A DNA stretch of 64,000 nt from NCBI RefSeq assembly GCF_006386545.1, contig NZ_SWAR01000033.1:1-64000 (forward strand), in the 5' to 3' direction. Shown piece after piece: positions 28,431 through 39,433 of the stretch (within the stretch, counting starts at the first letter, position 1; each line of letters opens with the position of its first letter). The notes below the pieces were generated by a model, which saw only the letters and a program-made list of their open reading frames with translations, was not told where the DNA came from and ran no database searches. The DNA is from Methylibium rhizosphaerae (GTDB lineage Bacteria > Pseudomonadota > Gammaproteobacteria > Burkholderiales > Burkholderiaceae_C). The position numbers and the translations under genes were made by a program.

Positions 28431-31400
28431 GCCGCCGCCTGCGCCGCCTGTCCCTGCCCTGCCTGGTGGCCCTCGCCTCGTGCGCCTCGCACAACGGCGA
28501 CACCACCGGCTCCATCGGTGAGCTGCGCCGCAGCAGCCCCGACCTCACCGACGTCAAGATCGACGGCAGCACCGACCTGGCCATCCACAGCTACCGCGAG
28601 TTCCTGGAACGCACCCCGGAAGGCGGCATGACGCCCGAGGCGCTGCGCCGCCTGGCTGACCTCAAGATCCAGAAGGAATACGGCACGCTGGAGGGCGTCA
28701 AGCGCAACCAGGAGAAGGCCGCGCGCCGCGAGGCCGCCGATGCCGCGCCCGCGCCGGCGCCCACCCCGGTGGCGGTTGCCGCCGCCGCGGCGGTGCAGCC
28801 GAAGGCCGCGGCGCTGGCGCCGCGGCCGGTAGGCCGAAAGACTGCCGCCACGAAGCCCGCAGCGAAGAGCAAGACCGCAGCTGCGACCACCAGGGAATCG
28901 AGCCGCGACTTCGAAGCTCGTGCGACGCAGGCCGACGCGATCAAGGCCGCGAGCCCGGCCCCCGTCGGGTCGCCCGACGGCACGCCGGTCGAGCTGCAGG
29001 GCGAAGCCGGCGAGGCGATCGCGCTCTACCAGAAGCTGCTTGCCCGGCACCCGCACTACGAGCGCAACGACCAGGTGCTCTACCAGCTCTCGCGCGCATA
29101 TGACGAGCTCGGCATGACCGACCAGGCGATGGGCGTGATGAACCGCATCGTCAAGGAGTACCCCAAGTCGCGCTACGTCGACGAGGTGCAGTTCCGCATC
29201 GGCGAGTACTGGTTCACCCGCAGGAAGTGGCTCACTGCCGAGAAGGCCTATCTCTCGATCGCGGACAAGGGCGCCGCCTCGCAGTTCTACGAGCTGTCGC
29301 TCTACAAGCTGGGCTGGACCTTCTACAAGCAGGACATGTACGACGAAGCGCTGCAGCGCTTCACCGCCCTGCTCGATCACAAGATCAGGACCGGCTACGA
29401 CTTCGACAAGCCCAAGGACGCGCTCGAGGCACAGCGGGTGGACGACACCTACCGCGTCATCAGCCTCGCGTTCTCGAACCAGGGCGGCTCGGAAGCCGTC
29501 AACGCCTATTTCGACAAGCTGGGCAAGCGCAGCTACGAGGTCAACGTCTACGGCAACCTGGCCGAGTACTACCTCGACAAGCTGCGCTACAACGACGCAG
29601 CCGTCACCTACAAGGCCTTCGTGAAGCGCGAACCCTTCCACAAGGTCGCGCCGCACTACGACACCCGCGTCATCGACATCTACAAGCGCGGCGGCTTCCC
29701 CAAGCTGGTGATTGATGCCAACAAGGAATTCGTCGTCGCCTACGGGCTGAAGTCGCCCTACTGGCACCACTTCGACATCAAGGACTCGCCCGAAGTGGTG
29801 GGTTATGTGAAGGCCAGCCTCAAGGAGCTGGCCAACCACTACCACGCGCTGTACCAGGAAAAGAAGTTCGAGAAGGACAAGCCCGAGAACTTCCGCGAGG
29901 CGATGCGCTGGTACCGCGACTACCTCGCCTCCTTCCCGAAGGAAGCCGAGTCCCCGGCGGTGAACCACCAGCTGGCCGAGCTGCTGCTGGAGAACGCCTC
30001 GTTCGCCGAGGCGGCGGTCGAGTTCGAGCGCACGGCGTACGACTACCCGGCGCACGAGAAGTCCGCCGAGGCCGGCTACGCCGCGGTGTATTCGCACCGC
30101 AAGGGCCTGGCCGCGGTGGCGGCCGAGCAGAAGCCTCGCGCCGTGCAGGAGACGATCCGCAGCTCGCTCAAGTTTGCCGAGACCTTCCCGCGGCATGAGA
30201 AGGCGGCGCCGGTGATGAGCGCGGCGATCGACGACATCTTCGAGGCGAAGGACTACGCCCAGGCGGCCTCGAACAGCCGCAAGTTCATCGCCATGTTCCC
30301 GAATGCCGAGCAGCCGTTGCGCCGCACGGCCTGGATCACGCTGGCGCACTCGTCGTTCGAGCTCGCCCGCTACAAGGATGCCGAGGAAGCCTACGTGCAG
30401 TCGCTGCCGCTGGTGGCCGAGGGCGACAAGGCGCGCACCAACCTCATCGAGAACCTGGCGGCCGCCATCTACAAGCAGGGCGAGGAAGCCGGCCGGCAGG
30501 GCGACCACAAGACCGCTGCGCAGCACTTCCTGCGGGTGGCCCAGGCCGCCCCGACCTCGAGCATCCGCCCCAACGCCGACTACGACGGCGCCGCGGCGCT
30601 CATCCAGCTCAAGGACTGGGACGGCGCGGCCCAGGCGCTCACCGCCTTCCGCAGCAACCACCCGGGCCACAAGCTGCAGCCCGAGGTGACCAAGAAGGTG
30701 GCGCACGTCTACCGCGAAGCCGGCAGGCTCGCGCTGGCGGCCGCCGAGTACGAACGCGCCGAGTCGGAGTCGAAGGACCCCGAAGTGCGCAGCGCCGCCC
30801 TGCAGCTGGCCGGCGACCTGTACGTGCAGGCCGGCGAAGCCGACAAGGCGGTGGCGGCCTATCGCCGCTACATCGCGAACTTCCCCAAGCCGCTGGACGT
30901 CGCGGTGGAGACGCGCTTCAAGGTGGCGGGCCTGCTGAAGTCGCGCAACGACACCGCGGCCCATCACGCCGAACTCAAGGCCATCGTCAGTGCCGATGCG
31001 GCCGGCGGCAAGGACCGCACCGACCGCACCCGCTACCTCGCGGCCTCATCGCTGCTGGTGCTCACCGAGCCGGTGTTCGAAGACTATGCGCAGATCCGCC
31101 TGGTGGAACCCTTCGACAAGAACCTCGCCCGCAAGAAGACCGCGCTCAAGCAGGTGAAGGACGGCTTCGAGGCCATCCTGCGCTACGAGATCGGCGAGAC
31201 CACCGCAGCGGCCAGCTATTACCTGGCCGAGATGTACTACGACTTCAACCGCTCGCTGGTGGAGTCGCAGCGGCCGCGCAACCTGAGCGCGGCCGAGAAG
31301 GAGCAGTACGAGCTGGCCCTCGAGGAGCAGGCCTACCCGTTCGAGGAAAAGGCCATCGAGGTGCACCAGAAGAACACCGACCTGGTGAAGCTGGGCGTCT

Positions 31401-31732
31401 ACAACAAGTGGGTCGACAGGAGCTTCACCAAGCTCGCCAAGCTGCTACCGGCGCGTTTTGCGAAGTTCGAGGAAAGCAGCGGCTGGGTCGAGACATTCAA
31501 CCGCCAGGCCGCCTTCGACCGCCTCACCGAAAAGCGCGTGCCGGTGGTGGTGGCCGCAGCGCCGGCGCCTGCCGTGCAGGAACCGGTGGCGCCCGTGCAG
31601 GCAGCCGAACAGTCACCGCCTGAAGCGCGCGACGGCACGGCTGCGAAGAACGAGCAGAGCGCGCCGCCTCCCGCTCCTGTCGCCTCGAAGGCGACCCCGG
31701 CCCCCGCCCGCAAGGGAGCCCGCAAGAAATGA
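28427..31732 (+). CDS. Large TPR lipoprotein (Glt/Agl-like operon)
   Basis: 1,101 residues. The N-terminus ends in the lipobox LASC, so it is a lipoprotein anchored at Cys19 or nearby. A low-complexity Ala/Pro/Lys stretch (~100-170) is followed by many TPR-like helical repeats from ~190 on (NDQVLYQLSRAYDELGMTDQ; YELSLYKLGWTFYKQDMYDE; AAASYYLAEMYYDFNRSLVE). The C-terminus is Ala/Pro-rich and ends in a basic tail. Comparable TPR lipoproteins occur beside TolQR-like genes in gliding-type clusters of Myxococcus and relatives. Overlaps of 4 bases at both ends tie it to its neighbours. Confidence 0.8.
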   Translation: MSRRLRRLSLPCLVALASCASHNGDTTGSIGELRRSSPDLTDVKIDGSTDLAIHSYREFLERTPEGGMTPEALRRLADLKIQKEYGTLEGVKRNQEKAARREAADAAPAPAPTPVAVAAAAAVQPKAAALAPRPVGRKTAATKPAAKSKTAAATTRESSRDFEARATQADAIKAASPAPVGSPDGTPVELQGEAGEAIALYQKLLARHPHYERNDQVLYQLSRAYDELGMTDQAMGVMNRIVKEYPKSRYVDEVQFRIGEYWFTRRKWLTAEKAYLSIADKGAASQFYELSLYKLGWTFYKQDMYDEALQRFTALLDHKIRTGYDFDKPKDALEAQRVDDTYRVISLAFSNQGGSEAVNAYFDKLGKRSYEVNVYGNLAEYYLDKLRYNDAAVTYKAFVKREPFHKVAPHYDTRVIDIYKRGGFPKLVIDANKEFVVAYGLKSPYWHHFDIKDSPEVVGYVKASLKELANHYHALYQEKKFEKDKPENFREAMRWYRDYLASFPKEAESPAVNHQLAELLLENASFAEAAVEFERTAYDYPAHEKSAEAGYAAVYSHRKGLAAVAAEQKPRAVQETIRSSLKFAETFPRHEKAAPVMSAAIDDIFEAKDYAQAASNSRKFIAMFPNAEQPLRRTAWITLAHSSFELARYKDAEEAYVQSLPLVAEGDKARTNLIENLAAAIYKQGEEAGRQGDHKTAAQHFLRVAQAAPTSSIRPNADYDGAAALIQLKDWDGAAQALTAFRSNHPGHKLQPEVTKKVAHVYREAGRLALAAAEYERAESESKDPEVRSAALQLAGDLYVQAGEADKAVAAYRRYIANFPKPLDVAVETRFKVAGLLKSRNDTAAHHAELKAIVSADAAGGKDRTDRTRYLAASSLLVLTEPVFEDYAQIRLVEPFDKNLARKKTALKQVKDGFEAILRYEIGETTAAASYYLAEMYYDFNRSLVESQRPRNLSAAEKEQYELALEEQAYPFEEKAIEVHQKNTDLVKLGVYNKWVDRSFTKLAKLLPARFAKFEESSGWVETFNRQAAFDRLTEKRVPVVVAAAPAPAVQEPVAPVQAAEQSPPEARDGTAAKNEQSAPPPAPVASKATPAPARKGARKK

Positions 31733-32367
31733 CCCCCGCTGCCAACTCACGCACCGGCATGGCACCTCCTGTCCTGCTGCTGGCCCTCGCGCTTGCCTTG
31801 CAGGGCTGTACCACCGCGCCGCAGGCCCCCAGAGCACCCTCGCCTGCCGCGTCGGCGCAAGGCCCGGCAGCGGCCGCGCCGGTCACGCCGCAACAGCAGG
31901 CCGACCTCGACGCGGCCATGGCCCTGGTGAAGGCCGCGCAGTACGACCGCGCCGCGGAGGCCTTCGCCAGGCTGGCCGCCGCCCTGCCCGACAACCCCAT
32001 TCCGCCGATCAACCTCGCGCTCGTCCACAAGCAGCAGGACAAGCCCGAGCTGGCCGAGGCCCAGCTCAGGAAGGCGTTGGCCATCGAACCCGGCAACCCT
32101 GTCGCAGGAAACGAGCTCGCGCTGCTGTACCGCAAGGCGGGGCGCTTCTCCGAAGCGCGCACCGCTTACGAGCAGACGCTGGCGAAGCACCCGCACTTCG
32201 CGATGGCCCACAAGAACCTGGGTGTCCTGTGCGACCTGTACCTGAAGGACTACGCATGCGCGATCGACCACTACCAGCGCTATGCCGAGAGCGCACCGAA
32301 CGACAAGACCGTGCAGATCTGGATCGCCGACCTGCAAAAGCGCAACGGCGCGAAAGGCCCGCAATGA
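31729..32367 (+). CDS. Small TPR lipoprotein
   Basis: 212 residues. The hydrophobic leader ends in LQGC, a clear lipobox; the start may be the internal ATG at MAPPVLLL. Three or so TPR units follow (AAQYDRAAEAFARLAAALPD, AEAQLRKALAIEPGNPVAGN, FSEARTAYEQTLAKHPHFAM). It overlaps both the previous and next genes by 4 bases. It is probably a periplasmic-face lipoprotein scaffold for the motor complex (inference from position). Confidence 0.8.
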   Translation: MTPAANSRTGMAPPVLLLALALALQGCTTAPQAPRAPSPAASAQGPAAAAPVTPQQQADLDAAMALVKAAQYDRAAEAFARLAAALPDNPIPPINLALVHKQQDKPELAEAQLRKALAIEPGNPVAGNELALLYRKAGRFSEARTAYEQTLAKHPHFAMAHKNLGVLCDLYLKDYACAIDHYQRYAESAPNDKTVQIWIADLQKRNGAKGPQ

Positions 32368-32672
32368 CGGCGAAGGTCCTCTGCATCGCGAGCCTGCTGC
32401 TGTGCGCCGGCGCAGCCATGGCACAGGACAGGCCCAAGGCCGACAAGCCCGCCGTCAAGGCCGCCGAGTCCGAGGCCAAGGAGGTCTCCGGCATGTCCAT
32501 CGTCGGCAACAGCGAAACGCCCAAGTCGCTGACCATCATCCCGTGGAAGAGCTCGGAAATCGGAAGGGACACCGACTTCAGGTCGAGTCTGCTGAGCCAG
32601 GAGATCGCCCCCATCGACAAGCCATCGTTTCTACGCGGACTCGAGTTCTACAAGCTAAGCCAACGCAACTAA
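32364..32672 (+). CDS. Small exported protein of unknown function
   Basis: 102 residues with a signal peptide (LCIASLLLCAGAAMAQD). The mature part is short and charged, with a conserved-looking core SLTIIPWKSSEIG and the end FLRGLEFYKLSQRN. No family is recognised. The ATG overlaps the stop of the upstream TPR gene (ATGA), and the TolQ-like gene starts 22 bases downstream, so it is embedded in the operon. Its size and fixed position between the lipoproteins and the motor suggest a periplasmic accessory part. Confidence 0.72.
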   Translation: MTAKVLCIASLLLCAGAAMAQDRPKADKPAVKAAESEAKEVSGMSIVGNSETPKSLTIIPWKSSEIGRDTDFRSSLLSQEIAPIDKPSFLRGLEFYKLSQRN

Positions 32673-32694
32673 TGTCAGTCGAAGGAGTTTGACA

Positions 32695-33378
32695 ATGGAG
32701 TACCTTTCGGGAGCCATCAGGTTCATTGCCGCGGGCGGCATCTGGGTGATCCCCATCATCGTGGTGGGCTTCATCGGCCTGGGCGTCGTCGCCGAGCGCT
32801 ATTTCGTGCTCACCCGCGCCACCCGCGCCAACCGCCGCACCTGGGAACAGATCCAGCCGCTGCTGCATGAAGGCCAGTTCGACAAGGCCCGCGAGATCAC
32901 CCGCGAGGACAAGTCGGCCGTCGCCACGCTGCTCAACGCCGGCCTCGAGAACGAAGGCGTGGTGCGCCGTCGCAACGACATCGAGCTGGCGATGGAGGAA
33001 GTGCTGCAGTCGATCGCACCGCAGTTCGAGAAGCGCATCTCCTACCTGTCGCTGTTCGCCAACCTGGCCACGCTGCTCGGCCTGTTCGGCACCATCGTGG
33101 GCCTGATCGGCGCGTTCGCTGCGGTGGCCACCGCGGCGCCGTCGGAGAAGTCGGCCCTGCTGTCGATGTCGATCTCCGAAGCCATGAGCTGCACGGCCAC
33201 CGGGTTGCTGATCGCGATGCCGATGCTCACCTTCAGCCTGCTGCTCAACACCAAGGCCAGCCACATCGTGGCCGGCCTGGAGATCGCCGCCCTCAAGACG
33301 ATCAACATGATCGTTCGCGCCGGCGCGACCGCCCGCATCTCGCACCTGCACGACTATGCTGAAAAGAAAGCGTCATGA
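32695..33378 (+). CDS. TolQ/ExbB/MotA-family proton channel subunit
   Basis: 227 residues with the three-segment topology of TolQ/ExbB: TM1 about 14-37 (WVIPIIVVGFIGLGVVAERY), a cytoplasmic loop, TM2 about 118-145 (LATLLGLFGTIVGLIGAF) and TM3 about 163-184 (AMSCTATGLLIAMPMLTFSL). The GTIVGLIGAF and EAMSCTATGLLIA motifs are the family signatures that line the proton path. In Myxococcus the counterpart is AglR. The ATG at 32695 has a strong GAAGGAG upstream. The 3' end overlaps the first ExbD-like gene by 23 bases. It should form a pentamer around a dimer of the ExbD-like proteins. Confidence 0.93.
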   Translation: MEYLSGAIRFIAAGGIWVIPIIVVGFIGLGVVAERYFVLTRATRANRRTWEQIQPLLHEGQFDKAREITREDKSAVATLLNAGLENEGVVRRRNDIELAMEEVLQSIAPQFEKRISYLSLFANLATLLGLFGTIVGLIGAFAAVATAAPSEKSALLSMSISEAMSCTATGLLIAMPMLTFSLLLNTKASHIVAGLEIAALKTINMIVRAGATARISHLHDYAEKKAS

Positions 33379-33844
33379 GTCGGAGGAGCTGGAGCTCACG
33401 ACCCTGCTGAACATCCTGGTCGTGCTGGTCTCCTTCCTGCTGCTGTCGGCGGTCTTCTCGAAGGTCACCATCCAGGAACTCAACATGCCGCCGCAAGGCA
33501 GCGGCCCTGCCGAGGCCGGCAAGGAGCTGGCCCCGGTGGTGATCGAGGTCATGGTGCGCAAGGACGGCCTGGAGATCGGCAACGGCAAGGAGGTGACCGA
33601 CCGCCTGCCGAAGCTGGGTGACCGCTACGACACGGCCGGCCTGTCGCAGAAGCTCAAGCTGCTGAAGGACCAGTACCCCGGCAAGCGCGATGCGATCCTG
33701 CTGGTGGAACCCGACATCGGCTACGCCGCCATGATCGCCGTGATGGACGCGCTCAAGTTCGTCGAGATCCGCGGACCGCGCGAAGGCTCGCAGCGGCTTC
33801 GCATCACGCTGTTTCCCAACGTGACGGTGGGGGATGCGCCATGA
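33356..33844 (+). CDS. ExbD/TolR-like subunit lacking the TM aspartate
   Basis: 162 residues: a short basic N-terminus, one TM helix (LLNILVVLVSFLLLSAVF, about 17-34) and a periplasmic domain of ExbD/TolR type (APVVIEVMVRKDGLEIG; AILLVEPDIGYAAMIAVMDAL). The position where ExbD and TolR carry the proton-binding Asp is Asn19 here. If the alignment is right this subunit cannot carry protons by itself. It overlaps the TolQ-like gene, and the next gene encodes a second ExbD-like protein that keeps the Asp. Confidence 0.88.
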   Translation: MLKRKRHESEELELTTLLNILVVLVSFLLLSAVFSKVTIQELNMPPQGSGPAEAGKELAPVVIEVMVRKDGLEIGNGKEVTDRLPKLGDRYDTAGLSQKLKLLKDQYPGKRDAILLVEPDIGYAAMIAVMDALKFVEIRGPREGSQRLRITLFPNVTVGDAP

Positions 33845-33881
33845 GGTACCAAGTGACAGCCAATCCGAGCGGGGTGCAGGC

Positions 33882-34367
33882 ATGAGCATCGTCTTGGGCA
33901 AACGCCGCAAGGCGCACAAGGAAAACAAGGGCGACTCGGCCGGCATGATGCTGACGTCCCTGATGGACATCTTCATCGTGCTGGTGCTCTACCTGCTGGT
34001 CAACCAGGGCACCGGCGTCGAACTCGACCCGCCGGAGAACGTGATCCTGCCGATCTCGGGTGTGGACACCGCGCCGCGGCAGTCGGTGGTGGTCGTGCTG
34101 TCCGACCGCGACGTGCGGGTGCAGGGCCAGAGCGTGGTGTCGATGGCCGAGGTGGTGGCCAGCGACGAGCTCGAGATCGCGCCGATCCGCCAGGCCATCG
34201 AGCGCATCAAGGCCGAGGCCGAGCAGCGCGCCGACCAGAACGGCATGCATACCGAAGTCACGATCGTGGCCGACCAGTTCGTCCCTTTCAAGGTGCTCAA
34301 GAAGGTCATGCTGTCCAGCAGCAATGCCGGCTTCGGAAAGATCTCCTTCGCCGTGAACCAGATGTAA
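33882..34367 (+). CDS. ExbD/TolR-like subunit with the TM aspartate
   Basis: 161 residues from the ATG at 33882 (the frame is open from 33834). After a basic N-terminus the TM segment SLMDIFIVLVLYLLV carries Asp29 at the place of the essential proton-carrying Asp of ExbD/TolR. The periplasmic part includes QSVVVVLSDRDVRVQGQ and VTIVADQFVPFKVLKKVMLS, typical of the family. In Myxococcus two such proteins (AglQ and AglS) work with AglR; here the pair is unequal because the partner has Asn. Confidence 0.92.
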   Translation: MSIVLGKRRKAHKENKGDSAGMMLTSLMDIFIVLVLYLLVNQGTGVELDPPENVILPISGVDTAPRQSVVVVLSDRDVRVQGQSVVSMAEVVASDELEIAPIRQAIERIKAEAEQRADQNGMHTEVTIVADQFVPFKVLKKVMLSSSNAGFGKISFAVNQM

Positions 34368-34389
34368 AGACCAACGGGGATCTCCCGCC

Positions 34390-35910
34390 GTGACTACAAC
34401 AACCCTGTCCCTGCAAGAGCAGACGCTCGGCATCGCGAAGGTCAGCCGCATCCTCGATGTGCTCGAGCAGCGCCGCGCCGAGCTCGATGCCGAGCTCGAG
34501 ACCTGCGCGGGCGAACGACGCAAGTTCCACCTGCTCGGCACCATCCTCGACTCGCTGGGCGAGCTCGACGCCGCCGGGGCTGCCGACCTGTTCTGGCATC
34601 GCGACATCACCAGCTATTCGCCGGACCGGCAGCTGCAGAAGGCGCGCGAACAGGTGGCCGCCTTCGAGGACAAGGTCGCCGACGTCCAGCTGCGCCGCGA
34701 GCAGGTCCAGCACGAGATCGACGTCGAGACCGGCACACTGCGCCGCCTCAACACCGAGCTGGTCGAGCTGGAGGAAGAGGCCGAGGCCCAGCGCCAAGAA
34801 TTCCATGTCTTCCGCGACCCGTCCGAGATCCCGTACCGGCCGCTGGTGATGCCGTGGTCCCGCAACGGCGAGGACGACCGGCGCTATCGCAAGGTGTTCC
34901 TGGCGAGCCTGCTGGTCTCGCTGTCGGTGGGTTCGGTGGTGTTCCTGTTCAAGCCGGCACATGAGAAGCGGCAGGATCAGTTCATCCCCGACCATGTGGC
35001 CGAGCTCATCGTCAAGAAGAAGGAAGAGCCGAAGAAGCAGGAGCGCAAGCCGCAGGACTACAAGGCCGGCGACCGCACGCCGGCGCCCAGGTCAGCGAGC
35101 CCGCAGGCCGCCCGGCAGGCGCAGGCGGCCGAAAACGACGCACGCCCGCCCGGCCCGCTGACCGACAACCCGACCGGCACGCCCGATGCGCAGCAGGTGG
35201 CGCGCGCGTCGGCCCAGACCAAGGGCGTGCTCGCGCACCAGAACGAATTCGCCGGGCTGATCGACAGCTCGGGGCCGGTGAAGGTGGGAGCCGAGGGCGT
35301 GGTGTCGACCACCGGCCAGATCGCACCCGGAACGGCCACGACCCGCTCGCTCATCGTGTCGCAGGTGGGCGCCGGCAGCGGCGGCATCAACGTGGCCGCC
35401 ATCAGCCGCAACGGCAACGGCGGCGGCGGCGCGGGCGGTGCCGGCACCGGCACCGGCGGCGGAGGCGGCGGCAACGGCTTCGGGGGCAGCGGCCTCGGGG
35501 GCGGCGGCAGCAGCAACGCCGGCGGGGGCGGCGGCGGCGTCAAGGTGGCCAAGGTGCAAAGCACCACCGGCACAGCGATGGCGGATGCCCGGCCGCTCAG
35601 CCAGGGCGCTGCGCCTTCGCGCACCGACGAGGAGATCCAGATCGTGTTCGACCGCTACAAGGCGGCGCTGTACCGCATCTACAACCGCGAGCTGCGCAAC
35701 GACCCGAGCCTCAAGGGCAAGATGGTGCTGCGCCTCACCATCGAGCCCGACGGCCAGGTGTCGGCCTGTGCCGTGAAGTCGACCGACCTCGCCTCGCCCA
35801 CCTTGTCGGCCGAAGTCGTCGAGCGGGTGCTGAAGTTCAACTTCGGCGCCAAGCAGGGCGTGCCGCCGATCACGATCACCTACCCGATCGACTTCCTGCC
35901 GGCGGCGTGA
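34390..35910 (+). CDS. TonB-like protein with AgmX/PglI-type C-terminal domain
   Basis: 506 residues. The cytoplasmic N-terminal part (1-165) is helical with a coiled coil (~85-140). One TM helix at about 168-188 (KVFLASLLVSLSVGSVVFLF) precedes a Lys/Pro-rich stretch (KKKEEPKKQERKPQDY) and a Gly-rich linker (~335-395). The C-terminal domain (~415-505: LRNDPSLKGKMVLRLTIEPD, then a VxACAVKS strand) resembles the AgmX/PglI (GltJ/GltG) TonB-like domain that reaches across the periplasm. The GTG at 34390 has GGGGA upstream. It is the last gene of the operon and converges on uvrB. Likely role: couples motor force to the outer membrane. Confidence 0.88.
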   Translation: MTTTTLSLQEQTLGIAKVSRILDVLEQRRAELDAELETCAGERRKFHLLGTILDSLGELDAAGAADLFWHRDITSYSPDRQLQKAREQVAAFEDKVADVQLRREQVQHEIDVETGTLRRLNTELVELEEEAEAQRQEFHVFRDPSEIPYRPLVMPWSRNGEDDRRYRKVFLASLLVSLSVGSVVFLFKPAHEKRQDQFIPDHVAELIVKKKEEPKKQERKPQDYKAGDRTPAPRSASPQAARQAQAAENDARPPGPLTDNPTGTPDAQQVARASAQTKGVLAHQNEFAGLIDSSGPVKVGAEGVVSTTGQIAPGTATTRSLIVSQVGAGSGGINVAAISRNGNGGGGAGGAGTGTGGGGGGNGFGGSGLGGGGSSNAGGGGGGVKVAKVQSTTGTAMADARPLSQGAAPSRTDEEIQIVFDRYKAALYRIYNRELRNDPSLKGKMVLRLTIEPDGQVSACAVKSTDLASPTLSAEVVERVLKFNFGAKQGVPPITITYPIDFLPAA

Positions 35911-35920
35911 TGCGCCGGCC

Positions 35921-35949
35921 GCGGCGGCCTGCCTCCCGGCGGCCGCCGC
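35921..35949. terminator. GC-rich hairpin between convergent genes
   Basis: GCGGCGGCC (35921-35929) and GGCCGCCGC (35941-35949) can pair into a 9-bp stem between the TonB-like gene and uvrB. There is no T-run, so it is at best a weak or bidirectional terminator. Confidence 0.4.
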
Positions 35950-35955
35950 CCCGGC

Positions 35956-38058
<2,103 letters not shown>

Positions 38059-38190
38059 GGGGCTTAAAATTGAGGCAGTTCCGCTCGCCACAAAGCTGCC
38101 TGGACACGCGCGGATCACGCGGATCGGCAGGGCGGCCGACGAGACTAGCCGATTCCCCTTCCCCTGACCACTGACAAGGACTGACCTTCC

Positions 38191-39390
38191 ATGGCTTCGC
38201 TGTTTGCCGCCGTCGAGATGGCGCCCCGTGACCCCATCCTGGGCCTGAACGAGCAATTCAATGCCGACCCGAACCCGAACAAGGTGAACCTCGGCGTGGG
38301 TGTCTACTACGACGAAAACGGCAAGCTGCCGCTGCTCAAGTGCGTGGAGGCGGCCGAAAAGCAGATGGCCGAGGCGCCCAAGGCGCGCGGCTACCTGCCC
38401 ATCGACGGCATCGCCGCCTATGACAAGGCGGTCCAGGGCCTGGTGTTCGGCGACAGCAGCGAGGTGGTGACCGGCGGCCGCGTGGCCACGGTGCAGGGCC
38501 TGGGCGGCACCGGCGGCCTGAAGGTCGGCGCCGACTTCCTGAAGAAGGTCAACCCGGATGCCAAGGTGCTGATCAGCGACCCGAGCTGGGAGAACCACCG
38601 TGCGCTGTTCACCAGTGCCGGCTTCGTGGTCGAGTCCTACCCGTACTACGACGCGGCCAGGAAGGGCGTGAACTTCGACGGCATGCTGGGCGCGCTGAAG
38701 GCGGCCGCGGCCGGCACGGTGGTCGTGCTGCATGCCTGCTGCCACAACCCGACCGGCTATGACATCACCTCCGAGCAATGGGCACAGGTCGTCGACACGG
38801 TGAAGGCGCAAGGCCTGGTGGCCTTCCTCGACATGGCCTACCAGGGCTTCGGCGACGGCATCGCCGAGGACGGTGCGGTGATCGGCCAGTTCCTGGCCGC
38901 CGGCATCGACTTCTTCGTCTCCACCTCGTTCTCGAAGAGCTTCTCGCTCTATGGCGAACGCGTGGGTGCGCTCAGCGTCGTGTGCGAAAGCAAGGAAGAA
39001 GCGGCTCGCGTGCTGAGCCAGCTGAAGATCGTGATCCGCACCAACTACTCGAACCCGCCCACCCACGGCGCCCAGGTGGTGGCCACCGTGCTCACCACGC
39101 CCGCGCTGCGCAAGCAATGGGAAGAGGAGCTCGCCGGCATGCGGGTGCGCATCAAGGCCATGCGCACCGCCCTGGTCGAGAAGCTCTCGGCCGCCGGGCT
39201 CAAGCAGGACTTCTCCTTCATCACCTCGCAGAAGGGCATGTTCAGCTACTCCGGCCTCACCAAGGAGCAGATGCAGCGCCTGCGCAGCGAGTTCGGGATC
39301 TACGGCGTCGATTCGGGTCGCATCTGCGTCGCGGCCCTCAACGACAAGAACATCGACGCGGTGGTCAAGGCCATCGCCGCGGTCGTCTGA
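38191..39390 (+). CDS. tyrB: Aromatic/aspartate aminotransferase (PLP class I)
   Basis: The 399-residue enzyme transfers amino groups between aspartate or aromatic amino acids and 2-oxoglutarate. Class-I features are seen: the N-terminal [24 protein letters not shown], the substrate loop [11 protein letters not shown], and the PLP lysine in [16 protein letters not shown]. The start has AAGGA in the leader. It diverges from uvrB and ends at a strong terminator. Whether aspartate or aromatic substrates dominate cannot be settled from motifs alone, so the symbol is provisional. Confidence 0.92.
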   Translation: MASLFAAVEMAPRDPILGLNEQFNADPNPNKVNLGVGVYYDENGKLPLLKCVEAAEKQMAEAPKARGYLPIDGIAAYDKAVQGLVFGDSSEVVTGGRVATVQGLGGTGGLKVGADFLKKVNPDAKVLISDPSWENHRALFTSAGFVVESYPYYDAARKGVNFDGMLGALKAAAAGTVVVLHACCHNPTGYDITSEQWAQVVDTVKAQGLVAFLDMAYQGFGDGIAEDGAVIGQFLAAGIDFFVSTSFSKSFSLYGERVGALSVVCESKEEAARVLSQLKIVIRTNYSNPPTHGAQVVATVLTTPALRKQWEEELAGMRVRIKAMRTALVEKLSAAGLKQDFSFITSQKGMFSYSGLTKEQMQRLRSEFGIYGVDSGRICVAALNDKNIDAVVKAIAAVV

Positions 39391-39407
39391 ACGACGCGCT
39401 GCCTGCG

Positions 39408-39433
39408 AAAAAGGGCCCTCTGGGGCCCTTTTT
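39408..39433 (+). terminator. Strong intrinsic terminator after the aminotransferase
   Basis: AAAAAGGGCCC and GGGCCCTTTTT form an 11-bp stem with a TCTG loop, ending in a T-run on the plus strand (and an A-run on the other side, so it may work in both directions). Confidence 0.9.

Noticed and set aside
35400-35560. Gly-rich repeat stretch considered as a DNA repeat array
   Set aside because: It is the coding sequence of the flexible linker in the TonB-like protein; codons vary and there is no regular DNA period like a CRISPR or satellite.
38059-38190. Search for a LexA box in front of uvrB
   Set aside because: No CTGT-N8-ACAG-like sequence is visible, so SOS control is not claimed.
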